Program-made: the position numbers and the translations under genes
The notes under the pieces: generated by a model
Told to the model about the DNA's origin: nothing
Databases searched by the model: none
What the model saw: the letters and a program-made list of their open reading frames with translations, nothing else
NCBI RefSeq assembly: GCF_005796105.1
Contig: NZ_VAUO01000002.1
Coordinates: 372,001-436,000 of the forward strand
Direction: 5' to 3'
Origin: Pseudomonas mosselii
Lineage (GTDB): Bacteria > Pseudomonadota > Gammaproteobacteria > Pseudomonadales > Pseudomonadaceae
Length of the DNA stretch: 64,000 nucleotides
In this document: positions 9,669 to 25,792 of the stretch, piece by piece
Numbering within the stretch: the stretch's first letter is position 1
Layout: every line of letters starts with the position of its first letter

Positions 9669-10376
9669 TCAGCGCCGGACAGCCCAGCGCTGACGCAACC
9701 ACTCCAAGTCTTCCGGGCGAGTCACCTTTAGGTTGTCACTGCGCCCTTCCACCAACCGGGGCGCGTATCCGGCCCATTCGATGGCGGACGATTCATCGGT
9801 GACCGCAACCTCCGACACCAGGCACTCGGCCAGGGCACGGTGCAGCATCCCCAGACGGAACATCTGCGGCGTATAGGCCTGCCATATGGTGCTGCGGTCG
9901 ACCGTGGCACTCACCCGGCCATCTGCGCCAGCGCGCTTGAGGGTGTCGCGTGCCGGGACCGCCAACAGGCCACCCACCGGGTCGTCGGCCAACTCGACCA
10001 GCAAGCGGTCGAGATCGCTGCGCGCCAGGTTCGGCCGGGCGGCGTCATGCACCAGCACCCAGTCGTCGTCCGCCGCACCTTGCGCATGCAGCAGCAGCAA
10101 CGCGTTGAGCACAGAGTCGGCACGCTCGCGCCCGCCGGGCGCTCGTTGTATGCGCGGATCGCTGGCCAAGCGTAAGCCAGGCCAGTACGGATCGTCATCG
10201 GCAATGCTGACCACCACGCCCTTGAGCGCAGGGTGGTCGAGAAAACAGTCGAGGCTGTGCTCGAGAAGGGTCTGCTCGCCCAGCGGCAGGTATTGCTTGG
10301 GGCGGTCGGCAGCCATACGGGCACCGACACCCGCAGCAGGAATCACGGCCCAGAAAGCCGGTAATGGGTGGGTCAT
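9669..10376 (-). CDS. ispD: 2-C-methyl-D-erythritol 4-phosphate cytidylyltransferase
   Basis: A 235-residue nucleotidyltransferase of the MEP pathway that joins CTP and methylerythritol phosphate. The CTP-binding motif AVIPAAGVGARMAADRPKQY is at the N-terminus, GGRERADSVLNAL and VHDAARPNL follow, and AVTDESSAIEWAG is in the C-terminal third. Its start overlaps the ftsB end by four bases, so the two are coupled. The usual neighbour ispF is 3.3 kb away, behind the formaldehyde and LysR genes. Confidence 0.97.
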   Translation of the reverse strand: MTHPLPAFWAVIPAAGVGARMAADRPKQYLPLGEQTLLEHSLDCFLDHPALKGVVVSIADDDPYWPGLRLASDPRIQRAPGGRERADSVLNALLLLHAQGAADDDWVLVHDAARPNLARSDLDRLLVELADDPVGGLLAVPARDTLKRAGADGRVSATVDRSTIWQAYTPQMFRLGMLHRALAECLVSEVAVTDESSAIEWAGYAPRLVEGRSDNLKVTRPEDLEWLRQRWAVRR

Positions 10377-10654
10377 TTTTGCGGCAGCTGGTAGAGGGTT
10401 TCGCCGTCCTTGACCATCCCCAGTTCATGACGAGCCCGCTCTTCCACGGTCTCCATACCTTTCTTCAACTCCAGGACCTCGGCATCGAGCACACGATTAC
10501 GCTCCAGCAGCCGCTCGTTCTCGGCGTGCTGTTCGTCAATCTGCTGCTTGAGCTCGGCCACTTGCGCCAGGCTGCCATTACCCACCCAAAGGCGGTATTG
10601 CAGGCCGCCGAGCAGCAGGAGCAGGACAAGAAACAACCAATAGGGACTGCGCAT
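10373..10654 (-). CDS. ftsB: Cell division protein FtsB
   Basis: A 93-residue bitopic membrane protein of the divisome. With FtsL and FtsQ it activates septal peptidoglycan synthesis. After MRSPYW a single membrane segment (about residues 5-21) leads into a periplasmic coiled coil (about 30-70, heptad leucines). The sequence ends with the conserved ARHELGMVKDGETLYQLP. I chose the ATG at 10654 for family length; the frame runs open to 10762 but that part looks like leader. It is coupled to ispD by a four-base overlap. Confidence 0.95.
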   Translation of the reverse strand: MRSPYWLFLVLLLLLGGLQYRLWVGNGSLAQVAELKQQIDEQHAENERLLERNRVLDAEVLELKKGMETVEERARHELGMVKDGETLYQLPQK

Positions 10655-10700
10655 GAAGATATCCAGGTATAAAGGCCGCCGCAGCGAGCTTCCAATAGCA

Positions 10701-10726
10701 CGAAGCCTGGCCGAGGCCAGGCTTCG
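10701..10726. terminator. Perfect hairpin between eno and ftsB
   Basis: CGAAGCCTGGCC-GA-GGCCAGGCTTCG, twelve-base perfect arms, 84 bases after the eno stop. No T-run follows on either strand, so it is either an RNA-stabilising 3' hairpin or a weak terminator. Confidence 0.5.
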
Positions 10727-10810
10727 TCGACAGAAACCCGTGGGAGATGCCTGAACGGTCACTCAGAACGTTCGGGCTGCCCCGGCTGCTGCCTTTTTAC
10801 CATCTCTTGC

Positions 10811-12218
<1,408 letters not shown>

Positions 12219-12252
12219 TGGAACGGGCGGTACTTTACCCGAGAAACGAGCT

Positions 12253-14751
<2,499 letters not shown>

Positions 14752-14998
14752 TTAAGGCGGCATGGGCCGCCGGAGAAAGCGAAGGAAGGCCGAAGCCCCC
14801 GATCACCTGCGTCAATCACAGTGCATCTCGAACAACTGCCGCGTCTGTACAGACCGGGGTGTACCCAGTTTGGAGCTCGCTCGTCATTTTAAGAATCAGC
14901 CCAGCAAAAAACTGCTTGGTAATCGGCAACTCCTGTGTTTTCGAGGAACCCACAGAAGCTGTATCAAGAAGGGAGGGTAGTCTACCCGAATGTACCCT

Positions 14999-16282
14999 TC
15001 AGCTCAAACCTTGCACGCGGGTCGCAGGTTGCCAGTGCAACTGGTAATCCTGCTCAGTCGACCAGGACAGGTTGGCCACTGCCAGCAACTGCTCGCCGCG
15101 GTACAGCAACGGCAGGCGCGCACGCACGAACTGCGGGATCTGCGCCTCGTTGAGCAAGCGCTTGAGATCACGCCGACCGCGCCCAGGCAACTGCATCACC
15201 TCACCGCCTTGGCGATAGGCGATGCGCAAGCCCTCCCCGCCCTGGCCGCCACCCAGCCACACATGGCCATTGCCGGGCAGGTGCAGGGGTTGGCTCGGGT
15301 CATGCCAAGGCTGCACAGCGTGCGGCGCATCCAGCCAGGCAGCGCTGACCCACCAGATCCGGCCATGACTGCGATGCAGCTCGCCATCGGTCAGCCGCCA
15401 CACCGGCTGGGCATCCGCGGCAGCATCGCGCAGGTCGCTCCAGCCGGCCCAATGGCGAGTGTCAGGAAGCCGGGTGCGCTGGCTGAACCAATACAGCAAG
15501 GCATTGCGCTGACGGGCCGGCGACAACGCCTTGAGCGCATCAAGATTCAGGGACTCCACACCGAGCCAAGGGAGCGGCGCATCGACGCTGGCTGCCATCA
15601 GGTCGGTTTCGGCCAACTCCTCCAGCAGCCCCAGCGCCTCGCCCAAGTGCTCGGCACTGCGCGCCAGGTTGGCCTCAGCCTGTGGCCAGCGTTGACGCAG
15701 CAACGGGAAGACTTCGCCGCGCAGGTAGTTGCGGGCAAAGGCGCTGTCGGCGTTGCTGGGATCTTCGACCCAGCTCAGTCCGTGGGCATCGGCGTAAGCC
15801 TGCAACTGCTGGCGCGAGGTTTTCAACAGTGGCCGCACCAGGCTGCCCAAGCCAAGCGCGCGGGTCTGCGGCATGGCACTGAGTCCACGCAGGCCGGCAC
15901 CGCGCAGCAGGCGAAACAACAAGGTTTCGGCCTGGTCGTCACGGTGCTGGCCCGTGAACAGCACTGCACCTGGAACCAGCAACTTTTCGAACGCCGCGTA
16001 GCGGGCGTCTCGGGCAGCCTGCTCCAGGCTCGCACCGGGTATGACACGTACGCGGATGACATCGAACTCCACGCCCAAGGCATCGCATACCGAACGGCAG
16101 TGCTCGGGCCAGGCATCGGCGGCGGCTTGCAGGCCATGGTGGATGTGCACGGCATGCAGTGGCGGTGCTCGATGGGTACGGGCGTAGTCGGCGAGCAGGT
16201 GCAGCAGGACGGTGGAGTCGAGGCCACCGGAGAAGGCAACATACCAAGCGGGGGCGTTTAGCCAGGGGGTGAGGTTGAGCAT
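14999..16282 (-). CDS. tilS: tRNA(Ile)-lysidine synthase
   Basis: A 427-residue enzyme that converts C34 of tRNA-Ile2 to lysidine so that it reads AUA. The PP-loop motif is VAFSGGLDSTVLLHLL (residues 16-31), followed by HIHHGLQAAAD and GQHRDDQAETLLFRLLRGAG, all diagnostic of TilS. The C-terminal TilS domains cover about 260-420. The ATG at 16282 is preceded by an in-frame TTG. The gene is separated from accA by a REP pair, which suggests its own promoter or partial termination. Confidence 0.96.
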   Translation of the reverse strand: MLNLTPWLNAPAWYVAFSGGLDSTVLLHLLADYARTHRAPPLHAVHIHHGLQAAADAWPEHCRSVCDALGVEFDVIRVRVIPGASLEQAARDARYAAFEKLLVPGAVLFTGQHRDDQAETLLFRLLRGAGLRGLSAMPQTRALGLGSLVRPLLKTSRQQLQAYADAHGLSWVEDPSNADSAFARNYLRGEVFPLLRQRWPQAEANLARSAEHLGEALGLLEELAETDLMAASVDAPLPWLGVESLNLDALKALSPARQRNALLYWFSQRTRLPDTRHWAGWSDLRDAAADAQPVWRLTDGELHRSHGRIWWVSAAWLDAPHAVQPWHDPSQPLHLPGNGHVWLGGGQGGEGLRIAYRQGGEVMQLPGRGRRDLKRLLNEAQIPQFVRARLPLLYRGEQLLAVANLSWSTEQDYQLHWQPATRVQGLS

Positions 16283-16328
16283 CAAGGCCTCACAGGGGGC
16301 AAGATCGACGGGGGCGCTTTGCGCCCCG

Positions 16329-16412
16329 TTCGCGGCACAAGGCCGCTCCTACAGGGATCGCGCAGTCTTTGATACTGCCGTTATCTCTGTAGGAGCGGCC
16401 TTGTGCCGCGAA
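16329..16412. repeat. REP pair with 26-base perfect inverted arms
   Basis: The arms 16329-16354 and 16387-16412 are perfect inverted copies of 26 bases (core GGAGCGGCCTTGTGCCGCGA) with a 32-base spacer. They lie 28 bases after the accA stop. This is the form of P. putida REP doublets and would make a very stable hairpin between accA and tilS. Confidence 0.9.
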
Positions 16413-16440
16413 AGGGCCGCAACGCGGCCCCCGAAATCCA

Positions 16441-17388
16441 TCAGAGACCGTAGCTCATCAGGCGATCGTAACGGCGCTTGAGCAGCGCGTCATGGTCAAG
16501 CTTGCCGAGCATGTCCAGTTGCTCGATCAGGTCGGCACGCACGTTGGCGGCCATTGCCTGTGGGTCACGGTGGGCGCCGCCCAGCGGCTCCTGGATGACC
16601 TTGTCGACGATGTTCAGGCTTTTGAGACGCTCGGCGGTCACGCCCATGGCCTCGGCAGCATCGGCCGCACGGTCGGCGGTCTTCCACAGGATCGAGGCGC
16701 AGCCTTCCGGCGAGATCACCGAGTAGGTGGAGTACTGCAGCATGTTCAGCTGGTCGCACACGCCGATGGCCAGCGCGCCGCCGGAACCACCTTCACCGAT
16801 GACGGTGGCGATGATCGGGGTCTTCAGACGGGCCATCACGCGCAGGTTCCAGGCGATCGCCTCGCTCTGGTTGCGCTCTTCAGCGTCAATGCCCGGGTAG
16901 GCGCCAGGCGTGTCGATAAAGGTCAGGATCGGCATCTTGAAGCGTTCGGCCATTTCCATCAGGCGGCATGCCTTGCGGTAGCCTTCAGGACGCGGCATAC
17001 CGAAGTTGCGGCGCACCTTCTCGCGCACTTCACGGCCTTTCTGGTGGCCGATGATCATGACCGGCTGGTCGTTCAGGCGCGCGGTGCCCCCGACGATGGC
17101 AGCGTCATCGGAGAAATGACGGTCACCGTGCAGCTCTTCGAACTCAGTGAAGATGTGCTCGATGTAGTCGAGGGTGTACGGGCGGCGCGGGTGACGGGCC
17201 AGGCGGGCGATCTGCCAGCTGGTCAGGTTGCCGAAGATGCTTTCGGTCAGTGTGCTGCTCTTGTCTTGCAGACGGGAAATCTCGTCGCTGATGTTCAGCG
17301 AGTTGTCGTTACCCACCAGGCGCAGCTCTTCGATCTTGGCTTGCAGGTCGGCAATCGGCTGTTCGAAATCGAGGAAATTCGGGTTCAT
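16441..17388 (-). CDS. accA: Acetyl-CoA carboxylase carboxyltransferase subunit alpha
   Basis: A 315-residue subunit of the carboxyltransferase that, with AccD, moves CO2 from biotin on AccB to acetyl-CoA, the first step of fatty-acid synthesis. The N-terminus [19 protein letters not shown] and the crotonase-like core with [18 protein letters not shown] and [15 protein letters not shown] match the family closely. It follows dnaE by 105 bases, the order found throughout gamma-proteobacteria, and a REP doublet separates it from tilS. Confidence 0.98.
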   Translation of the reverse strand: MNPNFLDFEQPIADLQAKIEELRLVGNDNSLNISDEISRLQDKSSTLTESIFGNLTSWQIARLARHPRRPYTLDYIEHIFTEFEELHGDRHFSDDAAIVGGTARLNDQPVMIIGHQKGREVREKVRRNFGMPRPEGYRKACRLMEMAERFKMPILTFIDTPGAYPGIDAEERNQSEAIAWNLRVMARLKTPIIATVIGEGGSGGALAIGVCDQLNMLQYSTYSVISPEGCASILWKTADRAADAAEAMGVTAERLKSLNIVDKVIQEPLGGAHRDPQAMAANVRADLIEQLDMLGKLDHDALLKRRYDRLMSYGL

Positions 17389-17493
17389 AGGCTTCCGTCT
17401 TGGGTCTACGGCCAGGCGGCCGGCCGGTTGATCCGTTTGGCGCCATACCTTAAGGGATCAGGCGCATAAAGGTCGAGATTAAAATTCGTCGTT

Positions 17494-21018
<3,525 letters not shown>

Positions 21019-21107
21019 GGAAAATCCTGTAGCAGTGCTGAACGACAAGGGCGCGATTGTAGCGTAAATAGCCGGAACGTTTGGGGCCGCTACGCGGCCC
21101 CAATGGA

Positions 21108-21731
21108 TCAGATCAACGAGGTAGAGGCGCCTTCGCGGGCCTCCCATGCGGCCCTTACCGGCGCGAACGAACGCCGGTGAATCGGCGTAGGCCCCAGGCG
21201 CGCCAACGCCTCCAGGTGCACCGGTGTGGGATAACCCTTGTGCCCGCCAATGCCGTAACCCGGGTAGATCAGCTCGAAGGCACTCATCTCGCGATCACGG
21301 GTGACCTTGGCCAAGATCGAAGCCGCCGCGATGGCCGGTACCTGCGAATCGCCCTTGACCACCGGCGCCGATGGGACGGCCAGTTTCGGGCAGCGGTTAC
21401 CGTCGATCAACGCAAGCTTCGGCGTGATGTGCAAACCCTCGACCGCACGCTGCATGGCCAGCATGGTGGCCTGGAGGATGTTCAACTGGTCGATCTCGTG
21501 CACTTCGGCACGCGCGATGCAATAGCTCAAGGCCTTTTCACGGATCTCGTCGAACAGCGCCTCACGCTTGGCTTCGGTTAGCTTCTTCGAGTCGTTCAGG
21601 CCCAGGATCGGGCGGCTCGGATCGAGGATCACCGCCGCCGTGACCACCGCGCCGCACAGCGGGCCGCGACCCACCTCGTCAACGCCGGCCACCAGGTCCT
21701 CGACCAAGTTGAAATCCAGTCCCATCTGCAT
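21108..21731 (-). CDS. rnhB: Ribonuclease HII
   Basis: A 207-residue enzyme that cuts RNA in RNA-DNA hybrids and removes single ribonucleotides from DNA. The motif [16 protein letters not shown] carries the first catalytic Asp-Glu pair, [13 protein letters not shown] follows, and later acidic residues are in ALIDGNRCP and [15 protein letters not shown] chose the ATG at 21731, one base after the lpxB stop, with AAGGA eight bases before it. A second ATG at 21725 is possible. The longer frame to 21839 lies inside lpxB. Confidence 0.96.
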   Translation of the reverse strand: MQMGLDFNLVEDLVAGVDEVGRGPLCGAVVTAAVILDPSRPILGLNDSKKLTEAKREALFDEIREKALSYCIARAEVHEIDQLNILQATMLAMQRAVEGLHITPKLALIDGNRCPKLAVPSAPVVKGDSQVPAIAAASILAKVTRDREMSAFELIYPGYGIGGHKGYPTPVHLEALARLGPTPIHRRSFAPVRAAWEAREGASTSLI

Positions 21732-21732
21732 G

Positions 21733-22860
21733 TCAACGGTCCTTGAGCAAGGCCAGCACCGCATCAGCCGCCTGGTTGGAGGCGTCACGGCGCAGGGTAC
21801 GGTGAATCTGGTCGAAGCGTTCGGTCTGCTGCGCGCCATCGCGCACCAAGGGCGCCAGCGTACTGGCCAAGGCCTCGCTGGTAGCGGCGTCCTGCAACAG
21901 TTCCGGCACCAGCATGCGCTGGGCCAGCAGGTTGGGCAGCGAGACGTAAGGACTCTTGACCATGCGCTTGAGGATCCAGTACGTCAGCGGCGCCAGGCGG
22001 TAGGCTACCACCATGGGGCGCTTGTACAGCATCGCCTCAAGGGTCGCCGTGCCGGAGGCGATCAATACCGCATCGCATGCCGCCAAGGCCAGGTGCGACT
22101 GACCATCGAGCAGTTGCACTGTCAGCTCACGACCTTCGAGCATCTGTTCGATCTGCGCACGGCGCGAAGCATTGGCGCACGGCAGCACGAAGCGCACCCC
22201 TGGCACCAGCGTCCGCAGGCGCTGGGCGGCATCCAGGAACAACGCCCCCAGACGCCCGACTTCGCCACCACGGCTGCCCGGCATCAGCGCAACCACCGGG
22301 CCGTCTGCCAGCCCCAACTCGACGCGCGCCGCCGCGCGATCGGCCTCCAGCGGGATGGTGTCTGCCAATGGGTGGCCCACGAAACGCACCGGAACCCCTT
22401 GCTCCTCGTAGAAACGTGCCTCGAATGGCAGCAAGGTGAGCATCAGGTCACAGCCTTCGCGGATCTTCAATACGCGCTTCTGCCGCCAGGCCCAGACCGA
22501 AGGGCTGACGTAGTGCACGGTCTTGATCCCGGCCTGACGCAACTTGAGTTCGATATTGAGGGTGAAATCCGGGGCATCGATACCGATGAAAACATCGGGT
22601 CTCTCATCGATAAGCGCCTCGATCAGCAGCTTGCGCCGCTTGAGCAGCTCACGCAGGCGCCCCAGCACTTCCACCAGCCCCATGACAGCCAGACGCTCCA
22701 TGGGGAAATATGACTGCATGCCTTCGGCTTCCATCAACGGCCCACCTACCCCGATGAACCGCACATCGGGGTGACGCGCCTTGATGGCGCGCATCAGGCC
22801 GGAACCGAGGATGTCGCCGCTGGCTTCGCCCGCGACCAGCGCAACACAGAGCTGGGCCAT
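21733..22860 (-). CDS. lpxB: Lipid-A-disaccharide synthase
   Basis: A 375-residue GT19 glycosyltransferase. It joins UDP-diacylglucosamine and lipid X to form the lipid A disaccharide at the inner membrane. Motifs are [47 protein letters not shown] and [14 protein letters not shown]. It is one base from lpxA upstream and one from rnhB downstream, so lpxA, lpxB and rnhB are almost certainly one transcript. Confidence 0.97.
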   Translation of the reverse strand: MAQLCVALVAGEASGDILGSGLMRAIKARHPDVRFIGVGGPLMEAEGMQSYFPMERLAVMGLVEVLGRLRELLKRRKLLIEALIDERPDVFIGIDAPDFTLNIELKLRQAGIKTVHYVSPSVWAWRQKRVLKIREGCDLMLTLLPFEARFYEEQGVPVRFVGHPLADTIPLEADRAAARVELGLADGPVVALMPGSRGGEVGRLGALFLDAAQRLRTLVPGVRFVLPCANASRRAQIEQMLEGRELTVQLLDGQSHLALAACDAVLIASGTATLEAMLYKRPMVVAYRLAPLTYWILKRMVKSPYVSLPNLLAQRMLVPELLQDAATSEALASTLAPLVRDGAQQTERFDQIHRTLRRDASNQAADAVLALLKDR

Positions 22861-22861
22861 A

Positions 22862-23638
22862 TCAGCGGGTGATGCCGCGTTCGGAATTCAGGATCGACTG
22901 ACGGAACAGGTCCACTTCCGGGTACTGGCCAACCAGCTCATCGAGTTCCTTCACCGCCTCTTCGACGGTCAGCCCCTGACGATAGACGATCTTGTAGGCG
23001 CGGCGCAGAGCATGGATGACCTCATCACTGAAGCCACGGCGGCGCATGCCCTCGAAGTTCATGCTGCGTGCTTCGGCGGGGCTGCCGAAGACGGTGACGA
23101 AGGCCGGGACGTCCTTGCCGATCGCCGTGCCCATGCCTGAGAAGGCGTGAGCGCCGATGTGGCAGTACTGATGCACCAGCGTATAACCGGACAGAATGGC
23201 CCAGTCGCCGACGTGTACGTGGCCCGCCAACGCAGTGTTGTTGACCAGGATGCAGTGGTTGCCGATCACGCTGTCGTGGCCGATGTGGGCGTACGCCATG
23301 ATCAGGTTGTGATCACCTAAGGTCGTTTCGGAACGATCTTGCACCGTGCCACGGTGAATGGTCACGCCTTCGCGGATAACGTTGTGATCGCCGATCACCA
23401 GACGCGTCGGTTCACCCTTGTACTTGAGGTCAGGGGTATCTTCACCGATGGAGCTGAACTGGTAGATGCGGTTGTGCTTGCCGATGCGCGTCGGCCCCTT
23501 GAGCACCACATGCGGGCCAATCACGCTACCCTCCCCGATTTCCACATCGGGGCCGACGATCGACCAGGGGCCAACCTCGACACCCTCGGCCAGCTTGGCC
23601 GAAGGGTCGATGATTGCCCGAGGGTCAATCGAACTCAT
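22862..23638 (-). CDS. lpxA: UDP-N-acetylglucosamine acyltransferase
   Basis: A 258-residue left-handed beta-helix enzyme, the first committed step of lipid A synthesis; it moves 3-hydroxyacyl from ACP to UDP-GlcNAc. Hexapeptide repeats fill residues 1-185 (for example [20 protein letters not shown]). The catalytic histidine lies in [16 protein letters not shown] near 122. The C-terminal helical domain covers 190-258. It overlaps fabZ by four bases. Confidence 0.97.
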   Translation of the reverse strand: MSSIDPRAIIDPSAKLAEGVEVGPWSIVGPDVEIGEGSVIGPHVVLKGPTRIGKHNRIYQFSSIGEDTPDLKYKGEPTRLVIGDHNVIREGVTIHRGTVQDRSETTLGDHNLIMAYAHIGHDSVIGNHCILVNNTALAGHVHVGDWAILSGYTLVHQYCHIGAHAFSGMGTAIGKDVPAFVTVFGSPAEARSMNFEGMRRRGFSDEVIHALRRAYKIVYRQGLTVEEAVKELDELVGQYPEVDLFRQSILNSERGITR

Positions 23639-24075
23639 AGGGAGCGTTCCGCGCAGGTGATTTCAGCCGAACAGACTGGCTTGCCGTCGACCAAGGCACG
23701 GCATTCGAACTTCCAGATCATGCTCTTGCGGCTGAGGAACTTGGCTTCCAGCACCAACTGGTCGCCCGGCAGTACCGGCTGACGGAAGCGCAGCTTGTCG
23801 GAACCAACGAAATAGTAGAGGGTGCCGTCGGCCGGCTTGGCGTCGAGCATCTTGAATCCGAGAATCCCGGCTGCCTGGGCCATCGCCTCGATGATCAGCA
23901 CGCCCGGCATGATCGGATGTGCCGGGAAGTGGCCATTGAAGAACGGCTCATTGATGCTGACATTCTTGTAGGCACGAATGCTCTGGGCCTCGAAGTCCAG
24001 ATCCGTGACACGATCCACCAGCAGGAACGGGTAACGGTGAGGCAGGTATTCGCGAATCTCGTTGATGTCCATCAT
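23635..24075 (-). CDS. fabZ: 3-hydroxyacyl-[ACP] dehydratase FabZ
   Basis: A 146-residue hot-dog-fold dehydratase of fatty-acid synthesis. [13 protein letters not shown] holds the catalytic histidine, and [22 protein letters not shown] holds the glutamate. The ATG at 24075 starts [17 protein letters not shown] and gives the normal length; the frame runs open to 24144 without family likeness. It competes with the LpxA/LpxD pathway for the same 3-hydroxyacyl-ACP and lies between lpxD and lpxA. Confidence 0.97.
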   Translation of the reverse strand: MMDINEIREYLPHRYPFLLVDRVTDLDFEAQSIRAYKNVSINEPFFNGHFPAHPIMPGVLIIEAMAQAAGILGFKMLDAKPADGTLYYFVGSDKLRFRQPVLPGDQLVLEAKFLSRKSMIWKFECRALVDGKPVCSAEITCAERSL

Positions 24076-24187
24076 TTCGGGGGGAAGCCTGTAATAAGAA
24101 TAGGGAGCGCAGGTGCTGACCACGCGCTCCTCTTGCAAAGTCAAAGAGGCGCCGGCCAGCGACTGTTCTCTTGCTCAGGAAATGGTA

Positions 24188-25243
24188 TCAGCCTTCTGAT
24201 GTCGGCTGGCCACCTGAGGTCACGGTGTCGACACGTTTTTCCAGCTGCTGGAGACGCTTGGACATCTCGTCGAGCTGACGGATACGCGCGGCGCTCTTGC
24301 GCCATTCGGCCAAAGGCTGCATGGCCGTTCCGGAAGAATAGCCGCCCGGTTCGGTAATGGAACGGGTGACCATGGTCATACCGGAGACAAATACGTTATC
24401 GCAAACATCGATGTGACCGACCATGCCGACACCGCCAGCAATCATGCAGTGCTTGCCGATCTTGGTGCTACCGGAAATACCGACACAGGCCGCCATTGCC
24501 GTGTGGTCACCGACCTGCACGTTATGGGCGATCTGGATCTGGTTGTCGAGCTTGACGCCATTGCCGATGCGCGTGTCGGACAGCGCACCGCGATCAACGG
24601 CGGTGTTCACACCGATCTCGACGTCGTCACCAAGGGTGACCCCACCGATCTGGGCGATCTTCTGCCACACACCCTTTTCATTGGCAAAGCCGAAGCCTTC
24701 GCCCCCGATCACCGCGCCGGACTGAATCACCACACGCTTACCGATGGTAACGTCGTGATACAGCGTGACCCGTGGCGCGAGCCACCCGCCTTCACCGATC
24801 ACGCAGCGCGCGCCGATAACGCTGTGCGCGCCGACCGTCACGTGGGCGCCAATCCGCGCACCGGCCTCGACCACCACGAACGGACCGATGCTGGCGCTGG
24901 CATCGACCTGAGCGTCCTCATGCACCACGGCGCTGGGATGAATACCCGCCACAGCCTTTGGTTTAGGGTCGAACAGGTGCGAAATACGCGCATAGGCCAG
25001 GTAGGGATCTGCCACGATCAGGGCGTTGCCAGCAAAGCCCTCGGCATCCTCGGCCTTGAGCAGCACCGCCCCGGCTTGAGTATCGTCAAGGAACTTGCGG
25101 TACTGCTTGTTGGCAAGGAAGCTCAACTGCCCAGGCCCGGCGTCCTGCAAGGTCGCCAGCCCGGTGATCGGCAGCGCCTCGGAGCCTTTTAGCTGCGCCC
25201 CGAGGGCCTCGGCCAATTGGCCGAGCGTCATGGTCACGGTCAT
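24188..25243 (-). CDS. lpxD: UDP-3-O-acylglucosamine N-acyltransferase
   Basis: A 351-residue trimeric beta-helix acyltransferase, third step of lipid A synthesis. An N-terminal uridine-binding domain (residues 1-100) precedes hexapeptide repeats (about 105-315, including [17 protein letters not shown]). The catalytic histidine is in [17 protein letters not shown] near 243. A C-terminal helix (residues 320-345) closes it. The ATG at 25243 lies one base after skp; a second ATG four codons in is possible. A 112-base gap separates it from fabZ. Confidence 0.97.
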   Translation of the reverse strand: MTVTMTLGQLAEALGAQLKGSEALPITGLATLQDAGPGQLSFLANKQYRKFLDDTQAGAVLLKAEDAEGFAGNALIVADPYLAYARISHLFDPKPKAVAGIHPSAVVHEDAQVDASASIGPFVVVEAGARIGAHVTVGAHSVIGARCVIGEGGWLAPRVTLYHDVTIGKRVVIQSGAVIGGEGFGFANEKGVWQKIAQIGGVTLGDDVEIGVNTAVDRGALSDTRIGNGVKLDNQIQIAHNVQVGDHTAMAACVGISGSTKIGKHCMIAGGVGMVGHIDVCDNVFVSGMTMVTRSITEPGGYSSGTAMQPLAEWRKSAARIRQLDEMSKRLQQLEKRVDTVTSGGQPTSEG

Positions 25244-25244
25244 A

Positions 25245-25748
25245 TCAACGCGCTTGGTTCATACGCTCGATGACCTGGCGGGTGATGTCGTACTGAGGTT
25301 TGACATCGATGACCGCGCCGCGCTCAAGCACCAGGTCGTAGCCGCCCTTCTTGATGACTTCCTCGACAGCACCGTCGAGTTTCGGCTTGAGCTGTTTGAG
25401 CATGTCACGGTCGGCTACGGCCTTGGCTTCGTTGAGTTCCTTGGACTGGAACTGGAAGTCGCGGGCTTTTTGCTTGAATTCAAGTTCCAGGCGCTCGCGC
25501 TCTTGCTGCTGCATCTTGTCGCCGCCCTTGATCAGACGGTCCTGGATGCCCTTGGCGCTGCTCTCGAGAGTCTTGAGCTTGGTCAGTTGCGGGCCAAATT
25601 TCTTCTCGGCATCAACTGCGTACTTCTTGGCCGCATCGGATTCGAGCAGGGCCATCTGATAGTTCAGCACGGCAACCTTCATTTCGGCGAAAGCCGGGGT
25701 GGCGACCAGCGCCGCGGCCACGATGGCCAGTTGAGTCAACTTACGCAC
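25245..25748 (-). CDS. skp: Periplasmic chaperone Skp (OmpH)
   Basis: A 167-residue periplasmic chaperone that carries unfolded outer-membrane proteins to the Bam complex. I chose the GTG at 25748, preceded by AGGAG, because it gives a clean signal peptide: [20 protein letters not shown], cleaved before EMKVAVLN. Long charged helices (about residues 45-135), rich in K, E and Q, form the tentacles. The longer frame to 25955 lies inside bamA. It is 44 bases after bamA, its functional partner. Confidence 0.95.
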   Translation of the reverse strand: MRKLTQLAIVAAALVATPAFAEMKVAVLNYQMALLESDAAKKYAVDAEKKFGPQLTKLKTLESSAKGIQDRLIKGGDKMQQQERERLELEFKQKARDFQFQSKELNEAKAVADRDMLKQLKPKLDGAVEEVIKKGGYDLVLERGAVIDVKPQYDITRQVIERMNQAR

Positions 25749-25792
25749 GATGCACTCCTGGATAAACCGTTGTCGTTGTACGAGGGCCGACC

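Noticed and set aside
16329..16412. Insertion-sequence ends or phage attachment site
   Set aside because: The 26-base inverted arms enclose only 32 bases and no transposase; the core matches REP elements.
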